Source of the DNA: Holdemanella sp. MSK.7.32
GTDB lineage: Bacteria > Bacillota_I > Bacilli_A > Erysipelotrichales > Erysipelotrichaceae
Direction: 5' to 3'
DNA length: 46,332 nt
NCBI RefSeq assembly: GCF_024460475.1
Contig: NZ_JANFYN010000015.1
Coordinates: forward strand, 1-46,332
A program made the position numbers and the translations under genes. This document shows positions 25,110-33,165 of this stretch, in pieces (the stretch's first letter is position 1; each line of letters begins with the position of its first letter). The notes beneath the pieces are model-generated. The model ran no database searches. It saw only the letters and a program-made list of their open reading frames with translations, and was not told the origin of the DNA.

Positions 25110-26032
25110 TTAAAGCTATTTGTATTAGTGAACAAAAAGGAACAGAAAAACATCCGGTTCAAGATATTGATATTATTGAGAATCATGGATTAGAAAATGA
25201 TGCGCATGCGGGTAAATGGCATCGCCAAGTTTCTTTATTATCTTATGAAAAGCGTGAAGAATTTAAGGCTAAAGGAGCTGATGTGGAGGATGGTGCCTTT
25301 GGCGAGAACTTACTTGTATCAGGTATTGAATTCACAAGTTATCCAGTAGGAACACAATTTAAGATTGGCGATGTATTACTAGAACTGACGCAAATAGGCA
25401 AAAGCTGTCATTCGCATTGTGCAATCTATCATCAAGTTGGGCAATGTATTATGCCTCATCTAGGAGTATTTACGCGTGTAATACATGGTGGACATATTTG
25501 CGTTGGAGATACCGTTGAAGTCATTGAAAATAAAGATTCTAGAATGCGTGTAGCCGTATTGACATTAAGTGATAAGGCAAGTACTGGACACAGAAAAGAT
25601 GAGAGTGGTCCATTAATTGAAAAGATCATGACAGAACATGGATACAATGTGACAAGTGTGACAGTGATTGCGGATGATGAAAATGAAATTGTTTCGCAAC
25701 TCATCAATTTAAGTGATCGTTGCCAAAATGATTTGATTCTTACAACCGGAGGTACCGGACTTAGTATTCGTGATGTGACGCCAGAAGCCACAATGAAAGT
25801 TATGACAAGAAATGTTCCAGGTATTAGTGAAGCATTGCGCTATGAATCGATGAAATATACAAATAAGGCCATGTTGTCTCGTGGTGCAAGTGTATTAAGA
25901 AATCAGACTTTGATTATTAACTTGCCAGGAAGTCCTAAGGCAGTAAAGGAAAGTCTAGATATTATTTTAGGACCATTAAAACATGGTTTAGAAATTATGA
26001 AGGGTGAAGCGAGTGAGTGCGCAAGGAAGTAA
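25097..26032 (+). CDS. fusion of MOSC domain and MogA/MoaB molybdopterin adenylyltransferase
   Basis: 311 residues. Residues 1-145 form a MOSC domain (DAHAGKWHRQVSLLS, GAFGENLLVSG, GKSCHSHCAIY with the conserved Cys), a sulfur-carrier type of module. Residues 150-311 are MogA/MoaB-like, with TTGGTGLSIRDVTPEAT, which binds molybdopterin and adenylates it before metal insertion. The fused order places pterin activation beside a sulfur- or selenium-handling domain. It overlaps moaC at the 5' end and modB at the 3' end. Confidence 0.92.
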   Translation: MEGIIKAICISEQKGTEKHPVQDIDIIENHGLENDAHAGKWHRQVSLLSYEKREEFKAKGADVEDGAFGENLLVSGIEFTSYPVGTQFKIGDVLLELTQIGKSCHSHCAIYHQVGQCIMPHLGVFTRVIHGGHICVGDTVEVIENKDSRMRVAVLTLSDKASTGHRKDESGPLIEKIMTEHGYNVTSVTVIADDENEIVSQLINLSDRCQNDLILTTGGTGLSIRDVTPEATMKVMTRNVPGISEALRYESMKYTNKAMLSRGASVLRNQTLIINLPGSPKAVKESLDIILGPLKHGLEIMKGEASECARK

Positions 26033-26708
26033 TTTGGATTTAACTCCAATCTGGATATCTTTAAAAACGGCAAGTATCACAATAGTAATCATATTTATTC
26101 TTGGTTTACTGGCGGCATGGTGGATTGATTCAAGAAAGAGCGAAGCTTTGAAAATGGTCTTTGACGGAATCTTTACTTTGCCTATGGTTTTACCACCTAC
26201 AGTAGCTGGATTTTTCTTGTTGATGATCTTTGGCGTAAATCAACCTATAGGAAAATTTTTTATGAGTGCATTTGGCATTCGCATCGCATTTAGCTTTAGT
26301 GCGACTGTGATCGCAGCGGTGGTTATTTCATTTCCACTCATGTATCGAAATGCCAGGGGTGCCTTTGATCAAGTGGATACGGATTTAGTGTATGCCGCAA
26401 GAACTTTAGGAATGAGCGAATGGAACATCTTCTTGAAAGTATTGATTCCCAATGCTTTACCAGGAATTATTAGTGGTGGTGTCCTTGCGTTTGCGCGTGG
26501 CTTAGGTGAGTTTGGTGCAACGGCGATGCTTGCAGGAAACATCATTGGAAAGACAAGAACACTTCCTGTAGCTGTATATAGTGAAGTGATGAGTGGAGAT
26601 ATGGAATCAGCTGCCTTTTATGTGTGGGTGATCATTGGCATTTGTTTTATAGCTGTGATTTTGTTGAATCTATATCAATTGTATGTTCGAAAGAAAAGGA
26701 GTTTCTAA
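26013..26708 (+). CDS. modB: molybdate ABC transporter permease
   Basis: 231 residues with five to six helices. FTLPMVLPPTVAGF and the EAA loop EWNIFLKVLIPNALPGIISGGVLAFARGLGEFGATAML identify a ModB-type permease for molybdate/tungstate. GTG 26013 is preferred, as AAGGGTG lies 8 nt upstream; GTG 26004 is inside that ribosome site. The gene overlaps the MOSC-MogA gene by 20 nt and is followed directly by modC. Confidence 0.94.
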   Translation: MSAQGSNLDLTPIWISLKTASITIVIIFILGLLAAWWIDSRKSEALKMVFDGIFTLPMVLPPTVAGFFLLMIFGVNQPIGKFFMSAFGIRIAFSFSATVIAAVVISFPLMYRNARGAFDQVDTDLVYAARTLGMSEWNIFLKVLIPNALPGIISGGVLAFARGLGEFGATAMLAGNIIGKTRTLPVAVYSEVMSGDMESAAFYVWVIIGICFIAVILLNLYQLYVRKKRSF

Positions 26709-27341
26709 ATGTTGGAAGTACAAATATATAAGAAGCTTGCAGAATTTGATTTAGACGTTTCATTTCAAGTGAACGACAATATTTTAGGGCTTATGGGAGC
26801 TTCAGGATCCGGTAAAAGTATGACATTAAAATGTATAGCTGGAATTGAAACGCCAGATCAAGGACGGATTGTATTAAATGATCGTATTTTATTTGATTCA
26901 GAAAAGAAAATAAATGTACCGATTCAAAAACGAAATGTGGGCTATATGTTTCAAAGCTATGCTCTATTTCCCAATATGAATGTATATGAAAATATTAGTG
27001 TGGGATTAAGGGCTAGAAAAGTAAAAGATGTGGATATTGTGGTTCAAAAAGTGATGAAACAATTTCAAATTAGTGAACTTGCTTCAAGATATCCCAAACA
27101 ATTATCGGGTGGACAAAGACAAAGGGTGGCATTGGCTCGTTTGATGGCTTACGAACCAGATGTTCTTTTATTGGATGAACCATTTAATGCTTTAGATGAA
27201 GATTTAAAGGAAGATTTATTAAGGGAACTTAAAAGTGAGCTTCAAATTTCAAAACCGGTTATTTTTGTATCACACAATAAGGAGGAAGTAAATGAGTTGT
27301 GTGATTTTAAATATAAAATTAAACAAGGAGAGATCGTATGA
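26709..27341 (+). CDS. modC: molybdate ABC transporter ATP-binding protein, short form
   Basis: 210 residues. Walker A GASGSGKS, Q-loop near MFQSYALFPNM, signature LSGGQRQRVALAR, and Walker B LLLDEPFNALDE are complete. The chain ends right after the nucleotide-binding domain, so the C-terminal MOP/TOBE regulatory domain of the ~350-residue E. coli ModC is missing. It begins on the base after the modB stop and overlaps modA by 4 nt (ATGA). Confidence 0.94.
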   Translation: MLEVQIYKKLAEFDLDVSFQVNDNILGLMGASGSGKSMTLKCIAGIETPDQGRIVLNDRILFDSEKKINVPIQKRNVGYMFQSYALFPNMNVYENISVGLRARKVKDVDIVVQKVMKQFQISELASRYPKQLSGGQRQRVALARLMAYEPDVLLLDEPFNALDEDLKEDLLRELKSELQISKPVIFVSHNKEEVNELCDFKYKIKQGEIV

Positions 27342-28114
27342 AAAACGGTTTAAGTGTTTTATTGGCTGGAGTCATGGCCACAAGTTTGTTTGGGTGTAGT
27401 TCAAACGAACCAAAAGAACAAGTAAAACTTACAATTGCGGCAGCCGCAAGTTTGGAAAACGCATTTGAAGATGAATTGATTCCAATGTTTGAAAAAGAGT
27501 ATCCAAATGTAACGATTGAAGGTGTTTATGATAGTAGTGGAAAATTACAGTTTCAAATTGAAAAAGGATTAGATACCGACGTATTTTTTAGTGCAGCTAC
27601 AACACAGATGGATGCATTAAAAGATGAAGATTTAGTAGATGCGGATTCAATTTCAAATGTACTAGAGAATAAATTGGTATTGATCAAAGGAAAAGACAGC
27701 ACTACAACAGTCACTGGTTTTGACAATATTAGCGATGCTTCAATCGTAGCGATTGGAGATCCAGAAGTAGTTCCTGCAGGAAGCTACGCAAAGGAAGCTT
27801 TGACAAATTTAGGGGTATGGGATTCTATTCAAAATCGTTTAAGCTTAGCGGGAAATGTAACGGAAGTATTGTCTCAAGTTGAAACACAAAATGCAGAAAT
27901 TGGTTTAGTTTACGCGACAGATGCTGCGAGTAGTGATAAAGTAGAGGTAGTGGCAGAGTGCGATAATTCATTATTAGCTACACCAGTACTATATCCAGTT
28001 GGTCGTGTATCGAGTACAAAGCATAAAGATGAAGCCAATTCATTGATTGAATTCTTAAAGAGCGATAAAGCTTTAAAAGTATTCAAAAAATACGGATTTA
28101 AAAAAGGAGAATAA
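27338..28114 (+). CDS. modA: molybdate-binding lipoprotein
   Basis: 258 residues. An N-terminal signal peptide with lipobox SLFGC predicts cleavage and lipidation at Cys20. The mature part has AAASLENAFEDELIPMFEK, YDSSGKLQFQIEKG, FFSAATTQMDAL and GDPEVVPAGSYAKE, the anion-binding motifs of ModA. It captures molybdate (or tungstate) outside and delivers it to ModBC. Followed by the MoeA-like gene after 1 nt. Confidence 0.96.
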   Translation: MKNGLSVLLAGVMATSLFGCSSNEPKEQVKLTIAAAASLENAFEDELIPMFEKEYPNVTIEGVYDSSGKLQFQIEKGLDTDVFFSAATTQMDALKDEDLVDADSISNVLENKLVLIKGKDSTTTVTGFDNISDASIVAIGDPEVVPAGSYAKEALTNLGVWDSIQNRLSLAGNVTEVLSQVETQNAEIGLVYATDAASSDKVEVVAECDNSLLATPVLYPVGRVSSTKHKDEANSLIEFLKSDKALKVFKKYGFKKGE

Positions 28115-28115
28115 G

Positions 28116-29129
28116 ATGAAATTAATCAAGACACAGGATGCCGTAGGGCATGTACTTTGTCATGATATAACGCAAATCATTAAGGGTGTCACAAAAGATG
28201 CCCTTTTTCGTAAGGGTCATATTGTGACAGAAGAAGATATTCCTTTATTGTTGTCAGTTGGAAAAGAACATTTATATGTTTGGGAAAATGACGAGAGCAT
28301 GATGCATGAAAATGATGCAGCTATAGTTTTACTAGATATGTGTAAAAATGAATACATGTCTTATGGTGAAATCAAAGAAGGAAAAATCGAATTAAAAAGT
28401 GAGATTCACGGGTTGTTGAAAGTAGATCGTAAGGCTTTGTTTACAGTAAATTCATTTGGACAGATGATGATCGCAACAAGACATGGAAACACAGTAGTAA
28501 ATCCGGGTGATAAACTTGCGGGTATGCGTATTATTCCTTTGGTGATTGAAAAGGAAAAGATGGATAAAGTTAGATCGCTCATCACATCTCCTATTCTTGA
28601 AATTAAGCCGTTTGTATTAAAGAAAGCGGCTGTGATCACAACAGGAAGTGAAGTGTATAAAGGAAGAATTCAAGATACATTTACACCAGTTATTCAAGCT
28701 AAATTGGCTGAGTTTGGTTGTGAAATGGTGTATCATGCGATTTGTGATGATGACGATAAAATGGTGACAGAAAAAATCAATGAAGCATTGACACAAGGGG
28801 TAGATATTGTACTTTGTACAGGTGGAATGAGTGTGGATCCAGATGATAAAACGCCACTCGCAATCAAGAACACAGGTGCCAATATAATTAGCTATGGTTC
28901 TCCAGTTCTTCCTGGTGCTATGTTTTTACTTTCTTATAAAGGAGAAGTCCCAATTGTTGGTCTTCCCGGATGTGTTATGTATGCCAAAAGAACGGTATTT
29001 GATTTAGTACTTTGTCGTTTACTTGCCAAAGATGTAGTGACATATGAAGAATTGTGTGATTTAGGTGAAGGTGGATTGTGCTTAGGATGTGATATTTGCA
29101 CATATCCAAATTGTGGATTTGGAAAATGA
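28116..29129 (+). CDS. MoeA-like molybdopterin-binding protein with cysteine-rich tail
   Basis: 337 residues, shorter than canonical MoeA (~400). The central MoCF domain is clear: AAVITTGSEVYKGRIQDTFTPV near 168-190, CTGGMSVDPDD near 230-240 and GLPGCVMY. This is the MoeA-like branch found beside molybdenum hydroxylase genes and may carry out or assist metal insertion into adenylated molybdopterin. The tail reads CLGCDICTYPNC (C-x2-C-x2-C-x4-C), a possible metal or cluster site not present in E. coli MoeA. The ATGA overlap couples it to the regulator gene. Confidence 0.88.
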   Translation: MKLIKTQDAVGHVLCHDITQIIKGVTKDALFRKGHIVTEEDIPLLLSVGKEHLYVWENDESMMHENDAAIVLLDMCKNEYMSYGEIKEGKIELKSEIHGLLKVDRKALFTVNSFGQMMIATRHGNTVVNPGDKLAGMRIIPLVIEKEKMDKVRSLITSPILEIKPFVLKKAAVITTGSEVYKGRIQDTFTPVIQAKLAEFGCEMVYHAICDDDDKMVTEKINEALTQGVDIVLCTGGMSVDPDDKTPLAIKNTGANIISYGSPVLPGAMFLLSYKGEVPIVGLPGCVMYAKRTVFDLVLCRLLAKDVVTYEELCDLGEGGLCLGCDICTYPNCGFGK

Positions 29130-29458
29130 GATATAAACTAAAAATTCAAATTGGTAATAATGAACCAAATTTTGGCAAGGGCGTTGTAGAACTATTGGAA
29201 TTATGCGATAAGTATGGTTCTCTATCAAAGGCTTATAAAGAAATGGGAATGTCAAATTCAAAGGCTTGGAAAATCATCAAAAGAGCTCAAGAAGATTTGG
29301 GTTATGAACTGGTTCATACGACGAGTGGTGGAAGTCTTGGTGGAGGCTCGCAATTGACTTTAGAAGGAAAAGAATTGGTACGTAAATATAAATTGTTTCA
29401 AGAAAAAATAGAAATGTATTCCGAACAAGTATTTAAGGAAGTATTTGAAAATGAATAA
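29126..29458 (+). CDS. ModE-type winged-helix regulator, DNA-binding domain only
   Basis: 110 residues. GVVELLELCDKYGSLSKAYKEMGMSNSKAWKIIKRAQEDLG and TTSGGSLGGGSQLTLEGKELV follow the N-terminal HTH of ModE. The C-terminal molybdate-binding MOP domains are absent, so how it senses metal or cofactor is unknown. It probably regulates its own operon; the palindrome at 23653-23674 is the best candidate operator. Start ATG 29126 lies within the stop of the MoeA-like gene. An ORF upstream to 29096 lacks support. Confidence 0.88.
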   Translation: MRYKLKIQIGNNEPNFGKGVVELLELCDKYGSLSKAYKEMGMSNSKAWKIIKRAQEDLGYELVHTTSGGSLGGGSQLTLEGKELVRKYKLFQEKIEMYSEQVFKEVFENE

Positions 29459-29672
29459 AGAGGAAGTATTGATTATTACTTTTAAAAGTATTCAAGATGT
29501 TCTATATTTGGAGTCTAAGACAAAAAACGGGCGTATGATACCTGTTCCAAGTTGTGTTAAGGCAGGATGTGGCATGTGTTTTATGTCGAAGGATCTAGAT
29601 GAGGAAAAGTGGAAACTCTTTTTAGAAGAACAAGATGTTTTGTATGAGGATATAGTAAGGGTGAATTTTTGA
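29451..29672 (+). CDS. DUF3343 protein, putative sulfur/selenium carrier
   Basis: 73 residues. The family pattern is a ferredoxin-like fold with a conserved PxP-Cys-rich motif; here RMIPVPSCVKAGCGMCF provides three Cys (PSC, AGC, GMC). DUF3343 proteins are repeatedly encoded beside selD, yedF and desulfurases and have been proposed to carry S or Se; this is not proven. ATG 29451 overlaps the regulator stop and its own TGA overlaps the selD start (TGATG). Confidence 0.8.
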   Translation: MNKEEVLIITFKSIQDVLYLESKTKNGRMIPVPSCVKAGCGMCFMSKDLDEEKWKLFLEEQDVLYEDIVRVNF

Positions 29673-30700
29673 TGAATGAAAAAATATATTGTAAGAGTGG
29701 TGGATGTAGTGCTAAATTGGGCGCAAAGAAATTGAGTCACATTCTAGAAAAAATTGATTCTTATAAAGACAGTCATGTTTTGGTTGGATTTGATTCAAGG
29801 GATGATGCGGCAGTTTATCAAATCGATGAGAATTATGCGTTTGTATCTACTTTGGATTTCTTTCCACCTATGGTAGAAGATCCATATTTGTATGGTCAGA
29901 TTGCAGCAACAAATGCACTCAGTGATATTTATGCGATGAATGGTACGCCTAAAACAGCTTTAAATATTGTGTGTTTTCCAGACAATGAGGATTTGAATAT
30001 TTTAGGTAAAATCATTGAAGGAGGAAATTCTAAGCTGGTTGAAGCTGAGTGTGCACTAGCTGGAGGGCATTCCATTCGTGATGATTCAATTAAATATGGT
30101 TTGAGTGTGACGGGTTTGGTAAATCCAAAAGACGTAAAGAAAAATAATGGCACGCAATGTGGGGATGTCTTGATTTTGACGAAGCCTTTAGGTGTTGGTT
30201 TGACTTTAAATGCGTTGCGTATGGATGATTGTTCTAAAGAAATGCAGGAAAGAGTCTTTAAAAGTATGACTACATTAAACAAGTATGCTTGTGATGTTTT
30301 AAAAAAATATGATGTGCATGCTCTAACCGATGTAACAGGTTTTGGCTTATTGGTGCATTTAAATGAGATGCTAGACGAAAAAAATAGTGCAGTGATTTAT
30401 AAGGATTCGATTCCATATTTTGATGACTGTCAAAAGTATGTCGAAGAATTTTATTTAAGCGGTGCTGCCCAGACCAATCGCAATAGTGTAGAGGGTAAGA
30501 TTAGTTTTGATTGTGATTTCTTTACAGAAGAAATCTTGTTTGACCCACAAACGAGTGGTGGCTTATTAGCTAGTGTATCTAAAGCGGATTTAGAAATGCT
30601 AGAGAAAGATTTTAAGGAAAATAATCTTGAATTGTATGTTGTGGGTGAAGTCATTGAGAAAAATGAATATAATGTATATGTAAGAGGTAGGAAGATATGA
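29672..30700 (+). CDS. selD: selenide, water dikinase (selenophosphate synthetase)
   Basis: 342 residues. It makes selenophosphate from selenide and ATP. Cys12 and Lys15 in SGGCSAKLG correspond to catalytic Cys17 and Lys20 of E. coli SelD; the site is Cys, not selenocysteine. The nucleotide motif GFDSRDDAAVY, GGHSIRDD and DVTGFGLLVHL are present. No selA, selB or selC occurs in the window, so it fits the orphan SelD that serves selenium-dependent molybdenum hydroxylases. TTG one codon earlier is possible, but ATG 29672 is better supported. Confidence 0.96.
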   Translation: MNEKIYCKSGGCSAKLGAKKLSHILEKIDSYKDSHVLVGFDSRDDAAVYQIDENYAFVSTLDFFPPMVEDPYLYGQIAATNALSDIYAMNGTPKTALNIVCFPDNEDLNILGKIIEGGNSKLVEAECALAGGHSIRDDSIKYGLSVTGLVNPKDVKKNNGTQCGDVLILTKPLGVGLTLNALRMDDCSKEMQERVFKSMTTLNKYACDVLKKYDVHALTDVTGFGLLVHLNEMLDEKNSAVIYKDSIPYFDDCQKYVEEFYLSGAAQTNRNSVEGKISFDCDFFTEEILFDPQTSGGLLASVSKADLEMLEKDFKENNLELYVVGEVIEKNEYNVYVRGRKI

Positions 30701-31290
30701 AAACTTTAGATTGTAGAGGCTTAGAGTGTCCACTTCCAGTTGTAAAGACAAAGGAAGCTTTAAAAGAAGAAAATGTAGTTTCAACAATTGTGGATAATGA
30801 GATTGCGGTTGAAAACTTAACGAAGTTTGCGAAAGTAAAAAATTATACGGTAAATTCTAAAAAAGAGGGTAAGGATTATATTGTTGAAATTTCAAAGGGT
30901 GATGAAGAAGCAGATTTTGAAGTGGAATACACATATGCGGACTGCAGCTTGGCTAAGCCTAAAATGGTTGTTGTGTGCGCAAGTAATGTGATGGGTTCAG
31001 ATCCGGATTTAGGTGCGATTTTAATGAAATCATTTATTTTCTCTTTGACAAAACAAGATGTTTTGCCAGATGAAATGATTTTCTATAATGAGGGTGTAAA
31101 AATCACAACGACAAAGAGTGAAACTTTAGAAGATTTAAAATATTTAGCGGATAATGGAGTAGAAATTGTAAGTTGTGGAACTTGCTTGGATTTCTTCCAT
31201 TTAAAAGAAGAACTTCAGGTGGGTTCAGTCACAAATATGTATGATATTGTAGAAAGAATGGAGAAGGCTGATAAAATTATCAAGCCATAA
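30697..31290 (+). CDS. yedF: selenium metabolism protein YedF
   Basis: 197 residues. The N-terminal TusA/SirA-like domain has CRGLECPLP (Cys11 in the CPxP motif), a persulfide or perselenide carrier site. The C-terminal DsrE-like domain has VVVCASNVMGSDPDLGAILMKSF and EIVSCGTCLDFF. This two-domain architecture defines YedF, found with SelD. It is likely to hand Se or S between the lyase and the maturation proteins. It overlaps selD by 4 nt. Confidence 0.94.
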   Translation: MKTLDCRGLECPLPVVKTKEALKEENVVSTIVDNEIAVENLTKFAKVKNYTVNSKKEGKDYIVEISKGDEEADFEVEYTYADCSLAKPKMVVVCASNVMGSDPDLGAILMKSFIFSLTKQDVLPDEMIFYNEGVKITTTKSETLEDLKYLADNGVEIVSCGTCLDFFHLKEELQVGSVTNMYDIVERMEKADKIIKP

Positions 31291-31295
31291 GGATT

Positions 31296-32087
31296 ATGAA
31301 TAAATGTGTTATTGTGCGTGGTGGAGGAGACATAGCGACAGGGACAATATATAAACTTGTAAAAAGTGGATTTCAAGTATTGGTGCTAGAAGTTGAAAAA
31401 CCAAGCGCAATACGAAGAAATGTTGCCTTTTGTCAGGCTGTGTATGAAGGAAAATTTACGGTTGAAGATATGATGTGTGTTTTAGTTTCAACGATAGAAG
31501 AAGCTAAAGCAGTGATGGCTAAAAATCAAGTCGCAATGATGGTAGATCCAAATGGTGAAATGATTTCTAAAATAGAACATATTGCCTTGGTGGATGCGAT
31601 TCTTGCCAAGAAGAATTTAGGTACGACAATAGATATGGCACCTATCACAATTGGTTTAGGTCCTGGTTTTTGTGCAGGCAAAGATGTGCATGTGGTTGTG
31701 GAAACGATGCGTGGACATAATCTAGGAAGACTGATCTACCAGGGACATGCTTTGCCAAATACGGGTGTTCCTGGAAATATTAAGGGATATTCTAAAGAAA
31801 GAGTGATTCATTCTCCTTGTGCAGGTGTTTGTCACAATGTCAAAAAGATTACAGATATCGTTGAAAAAGGAGAAATTATTGCGTATATCGATAAAACACC
31901 AGTGTATGCGAGCATGTCAGGCTTACTTAGAGGATTGATTCAGGATGGGTACAATGTAACATCTGGATTTAAAATGGCAGATATTGATCCTAGAGTGGAT
32001 GAATATCAGAATTGTTTTACAATTTCTGACAAGGCACGTTGTATTGGTGGAGGTGTTTTGGAGGCGATACTGCATGGTTTATCTTGA
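31296..32087 (+). CDS. yqeB: selenium-dependent molybdenum hydroxylase maturation protein YqeB
   Basis: 263 residues. VIVRGGGDIATGTIYKL is a Rossmann-type N-terminus; IDMAPITIGLGPGFCAGKDVHVVVETMRGHNLGR and the biotinyl-lipoyl-like segment SPCAGVCHNVKKI...GEIIAYIDKTPV are distinctive for the EF2563/YqeB family. It is one of the markers of selenium-dependent molybdenum hydroxylase systems; its reaction is unknown. Five bases after yedF; it overlaps the lyase gene by 14 nt. Confidence 0.93.
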   Translation: MNKCVIVRGGGDIATGTIYKLVKSGFQVLVLEVEKPSAIRRNVAFCQAVYEGKFTVEDMMCVLVSTIEEAKAVMAKNQVAMMVDPNGEMISKIEHIALVDAILAKKNLGTTIDMAPITIGLGPGFCAGKDVHVVVETMRGHNLGRLIYQGHALPNTGVPGNIKGYSKERVIHSPCAGVCHNVKKITDIVEKGEIIAYIDKTPVYASMSGLLRGLIQDGYNVTSGFKMADIDPRVDEYQNCFTISDKARCIGGGVLEAILHGLS

Positions 32088-33165
32088 TCAGGCTGCGACT
32101 AGCTTTCCAAAACTAGATGTAGTCAAACAAGCGGTTATGGATGCATTAGATGTGGCAGGCAATGCAAATCGTAGTTCAAATATGGATTCTTCACGTTTGA
32201 TTTTTGCGGCAAGAAGAAATATTGCACAGTTTTTTGGACTCTCTGATTTTCACCGTGTTATTTTAAATGGTGGAAATACCGAGAGTTTAAATACTTGCAT
32301 TAAAGGAATCTTAAAAGAAAATGATCATGTGATCACTACGTATGCGGAGCACAATAGTGTGCTTCGTCCTTTATATGAGTTAGAAGAAAAGGGAATAATC
32401 ACATTAACGATATGTGCTCCTTATTTAGAGGATATTAAATGTCATATTCAAAAAAATACTCGAATGGTTATCGTGACACACAGTTCAAATGTGACAGGTG
32501 AAATTTTTGATGTGGATTCTATTGGAAAGTATTGTAAAGAATGTGGCATTCTTTTTATGGTGGATGCGGCTCAAAGTGCAGGTCATATATCAGTATCTAT
32601 GGAAAATATAGATGTTTTATGTTTTAGTGGCCATAAAGGTCTATTAGGGATTGGTGGTATTGGTGGTTTTTGCGTAAAGGACATTGAAGTAAAGCCACTG
32701 ATTTCTGGTGGAACGGGCATCGATTCTTTTAATCCACAAATGCCAGAGGCGTATCCAGAACATTTAGAGGCGGGGACACAGAATTTTGCAGGGATTGCGG
32801 CTTTAAATGCAGGGGTTCAATATGTTTTATCACATCAAAAAGCGATTATCGAAAAGGAATACTTTTTACTTCAAAAATTATATGAAGGTTTAACGGGGTA
32901 TGTAGAGTTTTATTCATCTTTAGAAAATTCTACGCCTATTGTGGCTTTGAATATCCCAGGTAAAGATAGTGCTTATGTGAGCGATTTATTGAATTATAAG
33001 TATGGTATTGTGACACGTTGTGGAGCGCATTGTGCTCCATTAATGCATAAACATTTAAAAACAGAAGAACAGGGAATTGTACGTTTATCTGTATCTTTTC
33101 AAAATACAGTAGAAGATGTGGATTTTGTGGTACGTGCAATTCAGGAGATTTCAAATGATCATTAG
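32074..33165 (+). CDS. class V aminotransferase, cysteine desulfurase/selenocysteine lyase (EF2568 type)
   Basis: 363 residues. YLDQAATSFPK opens the fold, PLP lysine Lys188 is in FSGHKGLLG, and catalytic Cys320 lies in RCGAHCAPLMH. The EF2568 subfamily of cysteine desulfurases is the form linked to selenium-dependent molybdenum hydroxylases and may release Se or S for SelD, YedF or the cofactor. ATG 32074 has GGAGG 10 nt upstream. A longer frame (from 31984) would lie inside yqeB. It overlaps the YqeC-XdhC gene by 11 nt. Confidence 0.93.
   Translation: MVYLDQAATSFPKLDVVKQAVMDALDVAGNANRSSNMDSSRLIFAARRNIAQFFGLSDFHRVILNGGNTESLNTCIKGILKENDHVITTYAEHNSVLRPLYELEEKGIITLTICAPYLEDIKCHIQKNTRMVIVTHSSNVTGEIFDVDSIGKYCKECGILFMVDAAQSAGHISVSMENIDVLCFSGHKGLLGIGGIGGFCVKDIEVKPLISGGTGIDSFNPQMPEAYPEHLEAGTQNFAGIAALNAGVQYVLSHQKAIIEKEYFLLQKLYEGLTGYVEFYSSLENSTPIVALNIPGKDSAYVSDLLNYKYGIVTRCGAHCAPLMHKHLKTEEQGIVRLSVSFQNTVEDVDFVVRAIQEISNDH

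Noticed and set aside
25456..25791. 111-codon minus-strand frame within the MOSC-MogA gene
   Set aside because: Antisense shadow of a conserved fusion protein.
29672..30700. Selenocysteine (UGA) in SelD or neighbours
   Set aside because: The SelD active site is a Cys codon, and every TGA seen in this operon is a normal end overlapping the next start.
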